Positions 8,724 to 16,329 of a stretch of 64,000 bases of DNA are shown here, piece by piece. Each line of letters begins with the position of its first letter. The first letter of the stretch is position 1. The DNA is from Flavobacterium johnsoniae (GTDB lineage Bacteria > Bacteroidota > Bacteroidia > Flavobacteriales > Flavobacteriaceae), in the NCBI RefSeq assembly GCF_030388325.1, contig NZ_CP103794.1, forward strand, positions 4,092,001 to 4,156,000, read 5' to 3'. Position numbers and translations under genes: made by a program. The notes under the pieces were generated by a model. The model saw only the letters and a list, made by a program, of their open reading frames with translations. It did no database searches and was not told where the DNA came from.

Positions 8724-9995
8724 TCAAGAAATAACTTCTTCCTCATCTCCTTTCTTTCGCCAATAATTAGCCAATAAAGAACCCGAAACATTCATCCACG
8801 GACTAAATACAGCCGAAGCTAAACCTAAAGTTGCCAGTTTTCCCATTGAACCTGCCAATCCAGAAGCCATGCCACCATTTTGAAGACCTACTTCGAAAGC
8901 GATAGTTTGACTGCTCTTTTTGTCCAGACCGCTGAGCCTGCTGAGCCAATAACCAAAAAAATAACCCGCTCCGTTGTGCAAAACTGAAGCTAAGAAAAGT
9001 AAAAAACCAATCTGAATTAAATTATCCCTTCCCGCTGCTGTGGTTACCAATGTAAAATAAATGATTCCGAACATAGAGAAATAAGGCATAATCACATCTA
9101 TTTTTGGATATACTTTATACAATAAATGATACATTGTTCCAACGATAAAAGCGCCACAAGTGAAATTGATTATTTCTAAAATATGCGAAGCCGTACTATC
9201 TTCAGCAACTGCAAACGAATTTCCGAAGAATAGGACAATCGCCAGCCAAACAGCTGACAGGAAAGTCAGAATATAAATTCTCTTTTTTGCCAGATTCCCA
9301 TAGTTTTTTAATATATCGTGAATCATTGCAGCTGCCAAAGGCACAAGGACAATTTTAATAATTTCCATCATCATATTGAAGAAATGCACTTCGACCATAG
9401 TACCTGCAAATATTTTCATCAAAAACGGAGTCATTATTGGCGCAGCCAAAGTAGACATTGCCGTTACAGTTACTGACAAAACCAAATTTCCTTTGGCTAT
9501 ATATGTCATCACATTCGAAGCCAATCCGCTGCTGCAAGAACCAATCAAGATAATTCCCGCTGCGATTTCAGGTTCAAAAACAAACGTTTTGGCAATCAGA
9601 AAACCCATAATCGGCATAATAGTAAAATGTCCCAACAAACCAATCAGAACACCTTTTCCTGATTTTCGAATACCCGTAAAATCTTCAATGCTCATCTGCG
9701 TTCCCATTCCGAACATTACCATTTGAATGATAATTAGAATAAGCCATTTATTACGCATATCGAAACTGCCTACGTGCAGAAAAAAATCAGGATACAGCAA
9801 TCCTGCACAAACTGCAGTGATGATCCAAAACGTGTATTGATAACCGCTTAATACTTTCAGATGTCCTGCTCCAATGGCAATACTAGAAAAACCAAACAGT
9901 AACCCTAACTTCCATATTATCTCTATTTGCTGTAACCAGCCCAAAGCAGCTGCAATAAAAAATATTGGGATAGCCCAAAGAAAATATTTACGCAT
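8724..9995 (-). CDS. Bile acid:sodium symporter (BASS) family transporter
   Basis: A 423-residue inner-membrane transporter with about ten hydrophobic segments. The core carries BASS/SBF-like signatures: IQMVMFGMGTQMSIEDF, the Gly/Ser-rich stretch GSCSSGLASNVMTYIAKGN (about 152-170) resembling the crossing region that binds sodium and substrate, and a later EVGLQNGGMASGLA repeat element. Family members import organic anions such as bile acids, pantoate and pyruvate with sodium. It follows the RuBisCO-like/kinase/racemase-like operon on the same strand after a 142-bp spacer with a palindromic repeat, so a role in importing the acid sugar that feeds those enzymes is a reasonable inference. The substrate is unknown. 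Confidence 0.85.
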   Translation of the reverse strand: MRKYFLWAIPIFFIAAALGWLQQIEIIWKLGLLFGFSSIAIGAGHLKVLSGYQYTFWIITAVCAGLLYPDFFLHVGSFDMRNKWLILIIIQMVMFGMGTQMSIEDFTGIRKSGKGVLIGLLGHFTIMPIMGFLIAKTFVFEPEIAAGIILIGSCSSGLASNVMTYIAKGNLVLSVTVTAMSTLAAPIMTPFLMKIFAGTMVEVHFFNMMMEIIKIVLVPLAAAMIHDILKNYGNLAKKRIYILTFLSAVWLAIVLFFGNSFAVAEDSTASHILEIINFTCGAFIVGTMYHLLYKVYPKIDVIMPYFSMFGIIYFTLVTTAAGRDNLIQIGFLLFLASVLHNGAGYFFGYWLSRLSGLDKKSSQTIAFEVGLQNGGMASGLAGSMGKLATLGLASAVFSPWMNVSGSLLANYWRKKGDEEEVIS

Positions 9996-10036
9996 ACAAA
10001 TAATTATTAAAACATGTTATTATTCATTTCTTCCAA

Positions 10037-10113
10037 ACCATATAAGGCATATAAGATTCAGATAAGTTTTCTTTTTGCATAATGCTTAAATGACCTTATA
10101 TGCCTTATATGGT
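10037..10113. repeat. Inverted repeat, family C copy 1
   Basis: Perfect 19-bp arms at 10037-10055 and 10095-10113 (ACCATATAAGGCATATAAG and complement). It lies between the racemase-like and symporter genes. Related copies occur at 61034-61132 and, as a half copy, at 19863-19883. Confidence 0.9.
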
Positions 10114-10137
10114 AAAAAATTAATCTGTTTATTGTTT

Positions 10138-10800
10138 TTAGAAATAAAGCTCTGCTAGTTTTTTCATTGCAATAGTTGGACTTGCCAAAATAGGCACTAG
10201 TTTTTCTTCGGCACTTAAGCCATCGACAACACGTGCCATTGAAGCCTGTGCCAAAACAATTACATCTACTTCTTTCATTAATTCTTTTAGCGCTTTAGCA
10301 ACCATTTCATCATGTTTAGCAGAATCTCCGCTCATTAAAGCTTCAAAAGCACCTTCACATAATTTCGAAGTAATAGTTGCATTTTTACCTGCCAATTCTG
10401 CTCTTCTTCTAACCAAATCACTGGTTGGTTCCAAAGTCGTTGGCAAAGTAGCAATTACACCAATTTTGCTGCTAATCTGCACTGCTTCATCCGCCATTGC
10501 CTGATCTACACGAATCACTGGAACTGTTGCCAATGTCGCAGCCGTTTCGATCGCCACACCAATAGACGAACAGGTTACCAAAATCACATCCGCACCTGCA
10601 GTTTCGGCAGCCTGAACATGGCTTACGACTCTTGCAGCAGTATTTGGCATTAATTTTCCTTTTTTGATTACGTCTTTTATCAAGCTGTCATCCACTATAT
10701 TGAATGTTTCAATTCCCTGTAAAAACTCATTGCTTAATTGCTGAAACAACGGAACCAATGTTGCCGATGTGTGTACAAAACCTAACACTTTTGCGCTCAT
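10138..10800 (-). CDS. Asp/Glu/hydantoin racemase-like protein lacking the second catalytic Cys
   Basis: A 220-residue cytoplasmic protein of the Asp/Glu racemase superfamily. The first half-site is intact (VTCSSIG, Cys77). The position where the second half usually supplies a Cys reads VLAQASMARV (182-191), with Ala and Ser instead. Another Cys, C148, sits in KLCEGAF and may or may not compensate. Single-Cys members of the superfamily include decarboxylases such as arylmalonate decarboxylase, so racemisation should not be assumed. Its start overlaps the kinase stop by 4 bp, so translation is probably coupled. A role in the same acid-sugar pathway as the kinase and RuBisCO-like protein is inferred from this coupling only. 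Confidence 0.82.
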   Translation of the reverse strand: MSAKVLGFVHTSATLVPLFQQLSNEFLQGIETFNIVDDSLIKDVIKKGKLMPNTAARVVSHVQAAETAGADVILVTCSSIGVAIETAATLATVPVIRVDQAMADEAVQISSKIGVIATLPTTLEPTSDLVRRRAELAGKNATITSKLCEGAFEALMSGDSAKHDEMVAKALKELMKEVDVIVLAQASMARVVDGLSAEEKLVPILASPTIAMKKLAELYF

Positions 10801-12176
10801 AATTTTTCTCCTTTTAATACTTTTATAAAATAATCGGCGGTGCCCACTTGTCCGCCTTTAAAATTCATTTCTATTCCATTTACCCATTCATTGTCTGAAA
10901 CTGCCATGCAAAGCGGAGCTCCAGGAGCGATTGGCGCAATCATTTCCAGTGCCAGAATATCCAATTCCGAAGCAGCATAACTCGAAGTATCGCCACCTGC
11001 AAAAAGAATTCTTTTTATTTTGACCGCTTTTAATACTTCTTTTGTTATTTGTCCCAAAACGCTTCCGTAAACTGAACTGCATTGTTTCTGAATTTCATTT
11101 GCTGAAAAGCCTTTTGATTTAAAAAACAATTCGGTTTCTGCAATACGCTGATCGTTTGAACCCTTGCTAGTATGTAAAATGGTACTTTTACCCTGATTGA
11201 AATTGTCGACAATTTGAGCAACTGTATTCTTTATAATTTCAGCCTGATTTTCAATAGCAACGGCTTTGCTTTCTAATGCGATTTCCAAAAATCCATTTTG
11301 CAAAGCATTTTCAATTTGACCTGATGTTACTGGAGAACAGCTTCCTGATAAAACAAGTATGGGAGAAATTTCTCCTGCTGATTCAAATGTTTTTTGATTT
11401 CCTATAACTTTTTTGTCTTTCCAATCTAATCCCAAAGCCATTTCGATTCCGGATGAACCCACAGAAAATAATGTTTTTTTGGCCGCTAATTCATTAAAAA
11501 CATTTCCAATCGTTTTGAGATGTTCCAAATTGAATCCGTCGAAAAACAGGATTTCCGATTTGTTATTAGCTACTTCTTCCAGAACTTTTTCAGAACCCTT
11601 TTCAATTGTGGTTAAATTGACAAGATTGATGGATTTCTCGGTTTGTTTTGCCAAATGAATCGTCAAATCCCCTTCCAAAGCAGGTGTTACAGGATGTTTG
11701 CTCATAGACGGATGACGGTCGATACGGTAAATTTCTCCGTTTCCGATAGTTCCCATTCGGGCAAAGAGATTTCCAAATACACAAAATCTTCCCAAATGTG
11801 GTGCTGACGGCGAAACCAAAACTGTTTTCTGATTGAAAACCTCGCTTCCAATTTCAATTGCTTTTCCAATGTTACCAACGTGTGGTGCCGAATCGAAAGT
11901 AGAACAGACTTTATAATGAAAATGTGCAGGTTCAAAACTTTTCAGGTTTTCGAAAGCAGGAAAAAGTTCTTCTTCCATTTCTGAAGGCGACATTGATCGA
12001 CTTTTTCCAGCTAGACCAATTGCTTGAATTTTTGGAAAACGATCTAAGTCCTTTTGAGTTGGTTTTCTAAGAAAGAGAATGGTTTTAACTCCAGCCAATG
12101 TCAGAAATTCAAGGGCATCCGTAGAACCCGTAAAATCATCCCCATAATAAGCCAATAGCAATTTATTGTTTTTCAT
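10797..12176 (-). CDS. Four-carbon acid sugar kinase family protein (DUF1537), OiaK/OtnK/DtnK-like
   Basis: A 459-residue cytoplasmic kinase. The N-terminal sugar-binding domain starts with YYGDDFTGSTDALEF (D13/D14). The C-terminal nucleotide-binding domain has ILFAGGDTSSYAASEL and the Gly-rich loop NFKGGQVGTADYF. Length and motifs match the DUF1537 family, whose characterised members phosphorylate D-threonate, D-erythronate, 2-oxo-tetronates or 3-oxo-isoapionate. The ATG overlaps the stop of the RuBisCO-like gene by one base (TAATG), and its own stop overlaps the racemase-like start. In D-apiose catabolism a DUF1537 kinase (OiaK) makes the substrate for a RuBisCO-like enzyme, so the pairing here favours that type of substrate. 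The exact substrate is not proven. Confidence 0.9.
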   Translation of the reverse strand: MKNNKLLLAYYGDDFTGSTDALEFLTLAGVKTILFLRKPTQKDLDRFPKIQAIGLAGKSRSMSPSEMEEELFPAFENLKSFEPAHFHYKVCSTFDSAPHVGNIGKAIEIGSEVFNQKTVLVSPSAPHLGRFCVFGNLFARMGTIGNGEIYRIDRHPSMSKHPVTPALEGDLTIHLAKQTEKSINLVNLTTIEKGSEKVLEEVANNKSEILFFDGFNLEHLKTIGNVFNELAAKKTLFSVGSSGIEMALGLDWKDKKVIGNQKTFESAGEISPILVLSGSCSPVTSGQIENALQNGFLEIALESKAVAIENQAEIIKNTVAQIVDNFNQGKSTILHTSKGSNDQRIAETELFFKSKGFSANEIQKQCSSVYGSVLGQITKEVLKAVKIKRILFAGGDTSSYAASELDILALEMIAPIAPGAPLCMAVSDNEWVNGIEMNFKGGQVGTADYFIKVLKGEKL

Positions 12177-13417
12177 TACTTAGAAAATTTCTTTACTGAT
12201 GCGGCAAATTCAGGATACTTCAAAGCAGTTTCTTCCACAGACAAACCTTCAACGGCTCCCGTCCAAGCTTGCTGTAATGCGTTTACTCCAGCTTTTGGTC
12301 CCATAGGATGTGCTAAAATACCGCCACCTGCCATATACAACAAATCGGTAGTTTGGGTTCTTCTGTAAGTTTCTACCGCTTGTCCTCCCCATTGTCCCGA
12401 AGAGACAACAGGCAAGATTTCGTATCCGCCTAAAAACGGTTTCAAACAAGATTTTATGGACGTCACTACTGAATCATCCGATTCCCAAAATTTATTCTGA
12501 ATTCCGTTAACGTGCAGTTGGTCGACTCCCGCCAGACGCTGAATTTTTTGATAAGCAGGAAACTCAATTCCCAACAGAGGATGACGGTTCAGCATTCCCC
12601 AGCCGTTTCTGTGACCGTGAATAACGAGTTCACCCTGATCACATATTTTCTTCGTTCCCGAAAGCCCGACACTGTTGATGCTAATCATTGCGCAGCTACC
12701 TTCTTCCTTTTTAATCAAATCGTATTTTCGTTGCATCTCGTCAATTTCATCACTTATATTGAAAGCATACATTACTTTTTTACCCGTTTTTTGTTCGTTG
12801 TCACGGATGACTTTCATTATTGCTTTTACCCTTTCGTCAAAAGGCGAATTAGCAGCAGATCCCATCAATTCATCGTCTTTAATAAAATCGATTCCGGCAT
12901 CAATTAATGATTTTACCAAAGTTGCGGTTTCCTCCACGCTCATTCCTATGCTGGGTTTTATAATAGTTCCAATCATTGGTCGGTCGGTTACGCCACAAGA
13001 TAATTTAGAGCCTTTGATTCCGAATTTAGGTCCTTTGAAATGATTTTGAAAAGATTCCGGCACTTCAAAATCCATTAGTTTCAAACCAGTAAATTGCGTG
13101 ATTTCATATAGATTTCCTTGTAAAGTGCTGATTAAAACTGGCAGATTATAACCAAAATTTTCTATCGACCAGCTTACTTTTACTCTTGCTTTCTGATATT
13201 TTTTTCCAGGAATACTGCCGCCCGGAATGGATGGTTCATCTGATAAATCCAATAACTGAATATCTTCTACCCTTGCTGCAAAACGCTTTTTCAATTCCTC
13301 GGTTTCACCCGGAACTGACACAAAGGTTCCAGAAGATTGCTCTCCTGCCAAAACCGCCGAAGCCTGCTCTACATCATAAGGGGTCTCAATAAGATATTCT
13401 GCAAAAACTCTTTCCAT
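12176..13417 (-). CDS. RuBisCO-like protein (candidate 3-oxo-isoapionate-4-phosphate-type enzyme)
   Basis: A 413-residue member of the RuBisCO large-subunit superfamily. It keeps the metal/carbamate site (DFIKDDE, K180-D182-E183), the first catalytic lysine (GTIIKPSIG, K154), the active-site His/Arg (HGHR, 267-270), Ser339/340 before GQWGG and the phosphate-binding GGGILAHPMGP (364-374). Loop 6, which closes over CO2 in true RuBisCO, is replaced by HVNGIQNKFWE (302-311), so carboxylation of ribulose bisphosphate is very unlikely. RuBisCO-like proteins include enolases and isomerases of methionine salvage and the apiose-pathway decarboxylase and transcarboxylase/hydrolase (OiaX, OiaT). It is first gene of a coupled operon with a DUF1537 kinase, which favours the apiose-type role over methionine salvage. 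Confidence 0.9.
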   Translation of the reverse strand: MERVFAEYLIETPYDVEQASAVLAGEQSSGTFVSVPGETEELKKRFAARVEDIQLLDLSDEPSIPGGSIPGKKYQKARVKVSWSIENFGYNLPVLISTLQGNLYEITQFTGLKLMDFEVPESFQNHFKGPKFGIKGSKLSCGVTDRPMIGTIIKPSIGMSVEETATLVKSLIDAGIDFIKDDELMGSAANSPFDERVKAIMKVIRDNEQKTGKKVMYAFNISDEIDEMQRKYDLIKKEEGSCAMISINSVGLSGTKKICDQGELVIHGHRNGWGMLNRHPLLGIEFPAYQKIQRLAGVDQLHVNGIQNKFWESDDSVVTSIKSCLKPFLGGYEILPVVSSGQWGGQAVETYRRTQTTDLLYMAGGGILAHPMGPKAGVNALQQAWTGAVEGLSVEETALKYPEFAASVKKFSK

Positions 13418-13612
13418 CTAATATATTTTTTTTTTAAGAAATTCTAAATAAACGAATTTATAGGAAGTAAGTGTCCTGTGGTGTGAGGGTTACGAAAGAA
13501 ATCTTAAAATAGTTAGTTTTCTTTTCCTTCTTTTAGATTTTATCAAAAGAAAAAGATATAATGGACAGCCAACCTTTCTGTCAAGACTCCCATAATAAAT
13601 GTGGTTATCAAC

Positions 13613-13646
13613 AAAAAAACTCCATTATTTCTAATGGAGTTTTTTA
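13613..13646. terminator. Terminator 3' of GH2
   Basis: A 12-bp perfect stem (13616-13627 with 13632-13643, AAAACTCCATTA and complement) and a four-base loop, 18 bp past the GH2 stop in the minus direction, followed on that strand by a T-run. It separates the hydrolase block from the RuBisCO-like operon, whose promoter should lie at 13418-13612. Confidence 0.85.
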
Positions 13647-13660
13647 AGCTTTCTATTTTT

Positions 13661-16072
13661 TTAATTCACTTTAATATTAATTGACGAAATTGGAATTCCA
13701 TTTCCGGTACTTGCTTTCAACTGAACATTGTCTCTTTTCCCATTCGATTGAATAATCACAACACATTTTCCATTAAACAATTTACAAGAATTGGCTTTAA
13801 AAGAATCCAAATTGGCTTGATAACCATTATCAACTCCAACTAATTTTCCTCCGCCAGAAACTTCAAAATTGATTAAATCCATCGCATTTGGCAATAAGTT
13901 TCCATCTTTATCTAACATAGAAACTGTTACATAAACCAAATCGTAAGTATCATTTTTGATTGAAGTTTTTTCTGCTTTTAAATCAATTTTAGAAGCTTCT
14001 CCAGCTGTGTGAATTTCTTTTTCTAAAACTACTTTTCCGTTCTTTCTAGAAATTGCTTTTAATGTTCCAGGTTCGAACTTTACACGCCATGAAATATGCA
14101 AATCATCATTTTGTTTTGATTTTTTACCAAGCGATTTTCCGTTTAAGAATAATTCCACTTCATCTGCATTGTTGTAATATGCCCAAACTTCTACTTCTTG
14201 ATCTTTAGTCCAGTTCCAATGCGGTAAAATATGTAAAACCGTTTTATTCGACCATTCGCTTTGATACATATAATATACATCTTTTGGAAGTCCGGCTAAA
14301 TCAACAATTCCGAAATACGAGCTTCTTGCAGGGAACGGATAGGGATCAGGTTCTCCGATATAATCAAAACCTGTCCAGATAAAAGTTCCCGCCATGAAAT
14401 CCTGACTTTTAATCGTTTTCCAGTTTTCTTCATGCGTTGCGCCCCAATACGATTTTACCTGATCATAAGCCGAAACTGTCCAATCTGCATTTCCGTCAAA
14501 CGGCGCACCATATTTTGTTGGCCACGCTTTAATTCCATCAGGAAAATCATAATGCCCACGAGTTTCCAAAGCCGAAACACTTTCTGAAGCTAATATTTTC
14601 TGTCCTTTAAATTTAGTTGGAAAATCTTTATAATCTTCATGTTTATAATTGAATCCCAAAAGATCTAAAGCTCCAGATTGGTAAATAAAATTCTTTTCAA
14701 TTACATTCTCTGTCAAAGCAGAAGTTACGGGACGAGTTACATCTAAAGATTTTACGATTTTAGCTAATTCTCTAGTAATTGCAATTCCAGTTGAATCAAA
14801 TTGTTCTCTAATTTCGTTACCAATACTCCACATCATAACTGATGGATGATTACGATCTCTTTTGATAAAATCCTCTAAATCTTGTTTGTGCCAAGCATCC
14901 CAATCTTTATGATAATCGTTGGTTACTTTTTTCTTTTTCCAAACGTCAAAAGCTTCGTCCTGAACAATGAATCCCATTTCGTCGCACAATTGCATCATTT
15001 CCAACGAATGTGGATTATGAGACATTCTGATAGCGTTTACTCCCATTTCTTTCATTAAAGTCAGTTTTCTTCTAACCGCATGAATGTTTTCTACCGCTCC
15101 CAAAGCTCCATTATCGTGATGCAGACAAACCCCGTATATTTTGGTTGGAACACCATTTAATGAAAATCCTTTTTCTGAATCAAAATTAAAAAATCTAAAT
15201 CCGAGCGGAGTTTCATAATTGTCAACTAGCACAGATTTCTCGTAGATTTTTGTAACAACTTTATACAAATACGGGGTTTCAGTATTCCATAATTGCGTCT
15301 TTAAAACATCTAGATTATGCACTATAGTTTCAAAAGTTTTAGCTCCAATTTTCTCTACAGAAGTCTTATTCGCCACTTCTTTATTCTTAGCATCTAAAAT
15401 AGAAGTGACCAAGGTAAATTCTCTGGCGGTATCATTATCATTATCAATTGTAACTTCTAAATGCACTTTTGATTTTTTTGTCGAAATCTCAGGCGTAGTT
15501 ACAAAAGTTCCCCATTTTCCAACGTGCAATTTTTCGCTTGTCACCAATCTCACATTTCTGTAGATTCCAGAACCTGTATACCATCTTGAGTTTGGCTGAG
15601 CATCATTATCAACTTTAACGGCAATAATATTGGCTTGTCCATAATTTAAGTACGGAGACAAATCATAACCAAAAGAAATATAGCCATTTGGACGAACTCC
15701 TAATGATTTTCCATTAATAAAAACTTCGCTATTCTTAAAAACGCCATCGAATTCAATTGAAATTGTTTTGCTTTTCCAACTCGCTGGAACAGTAAATACT
15801 TTACGATACCAGCCTTTTCCTGCTGGTAAAAATCCTTGTGCTTGTTTTGTTTTAGCATCTTTATCAAAAGCGCCTTCGATACTCCAATCGTGCGGTAATT
15901 GAAGCGTTCTCCAATCTGAAGTATTGAAATTTGCATTTATTGCTTCTGGATAATCTCCTAATTTGAAGTTCCAGTTTTTATTGAAGTCTTCTACAATTCT
16001 GACTTGTTTTTGTGCAAAAATGGATACCGAAAACAGTATTATTAATGCAATTATTATTCTTTTTAAAATCAT
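13661..16072 (-). CDS. GH2 glycoside hydrolase (beta-galactosidase-like, DUF4982 type)
   Basis: An 803-residue secreted enzyme with a signal peptide ending at IFAQ (residue 21). Domains: GH2 sugar-binding jelly roll (about 25-185, with PHDW, GWYRK and FDGVFKNSEVFING), an Ig-like domain (about 190-300), the TIM barrel (about 300-610), a DUF4982-type sandwich (about 630-700) and a C-terminal Ig-like domain (about 705-803). The acid/base is E420 (MWSIGNE) and the likely nucleophile is E497 (ILASES). Members of this architecture are mostly beta-galactosidases, and galactan side chains of rhamnogalacturonan would be a fitting substrate; beta-glucuronidase activity is the main alternative. It is the last gene of the hydrolase block, closed by a terminator. 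Confidence 0.92.
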   Translation of the reverse strand: MILKRIIIALIILFSVSIFAQKQVRIVEDFNKNWNFKLGDYPEAINANFNTSDWRTLQLPHDWSIEGAFDKDAKTKQAQGFLPAGKGWYRKVFTVPASWKSKTISIEFDGVFKNSEVFINGKSLGVRPNGYISFGYDLSPYLNYGQANIIAVKVDNDAQPNSRWYTGSGIYRNVRLVTSEKLHVGKWGTFVTTPEISTKKSKVHLEVTIDNDNDTAREFTLVTSILDAKNKEVANKTSVEKIGAKTFETIVHNLDVLKTQLWNTETPYLYKVVTKIYEKSVLVDNYETPLGFRFFNFDSEKGFSLNGVPTKIYGVCLHHDNGALGAVENIHAVRRKLTLMKEMGVNAIRMSHNPHSLEMMQLCDEMGFIVQDEAFDVWKKKKVTNDYHKDWDAWHKQDLEDFIKRDRNHPSVMMWSIGNEIREQFDSTGIAITRELAKIVKSLDVTRPVTSALTENVIEKNFIYQSGALDLLGFNYKHEDYKDFPTKFKGQKILASESVSALETRGHYDFPDGIKAWPTKYGAPFDGNADWTVSAYDQVKSYWGATHEENWKTIKSQDFMAGTFIWTGFDYIGEPDPYPFPARSSYFGIVDLAGLPKDVYYMYQSEWSNKTVLHILPHWNWTKDQEVEVWAYYNNADEVELFLNGKSLGKKSKQNDDLHISWRVKFEPGTLKAISRKNGKVVLEKEIHTAGEASKIDLKAEKTSIKNDTYDLVYVTVSMLDKDGNLLPNAMDLINFEVSGGGKLVGVDNGYQANLDSFKANSCKLFNGKCVVIIQSNGKRDNVQLKASTGNGIPISSINIKVN

Positions 16073-16115
16073 AATATTTAAATAATCATTTTTCTAATTC
16101 CTAATTTCTACAATC

Positions 16116-16219
16116 TTGTCATTTCGACGAAGGAGAAATCTTCGCGAGTAACTCCGCAACGTAATTCGCCAATCTTTGTCGAGCTTCTTGTGGAGATTTC
16201 TCCTTCGTCGAAATGACAA
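16116..16219. repeat. Palindromic element family A, copy 1
   Basis: Two perfect 25-bp arms (16116-16140 and 16195-16219) beginning TTGTCATTTCGACGAAGG, around a 54-bp centre containing AACTCCGCAACG and CAATCTTTG. It lies between the two GH2 genes. Six more copies are in this window. Confidence 0.95.
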
Positions 16220-16241
16220 ACTGGATGGATAATTGGAGCGT

Positions 16242-16261
16242 AGACGCACTGCGGTGCGTCT
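16242..16261. repeat. Short palindrome AGACGCACTGCGGTGCGTCT
   Basis: An 8-bp stem with a four-base loop, flanked by GT and CT that extend the pairing loosely. It sits just left of the GH2 (1173-residue) stop on the minus strand and may act as its transcript end. Confidence 0.8.
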
Positions 16262-16329
16262 CTACAATATAATCCTAATTAAATCTTTGTCACTTTGAAC
16301 CTCTGTGGCTTTGCATCCCCCAAAAAAAC

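Noticed and set aside
12512..13043. Plus-strand open frames opposite the RuBisCO-like gene
   Set aside because: Antisense shadows of a strongly conserved gene; sequences have no recognisable domain.
12176..13417. True RuBisCO or carbon fixation
   Set aside because: Loop 6 is replaced and there is no phosphoribulokinase or small subunit; a RuBisCO-like role fits better.
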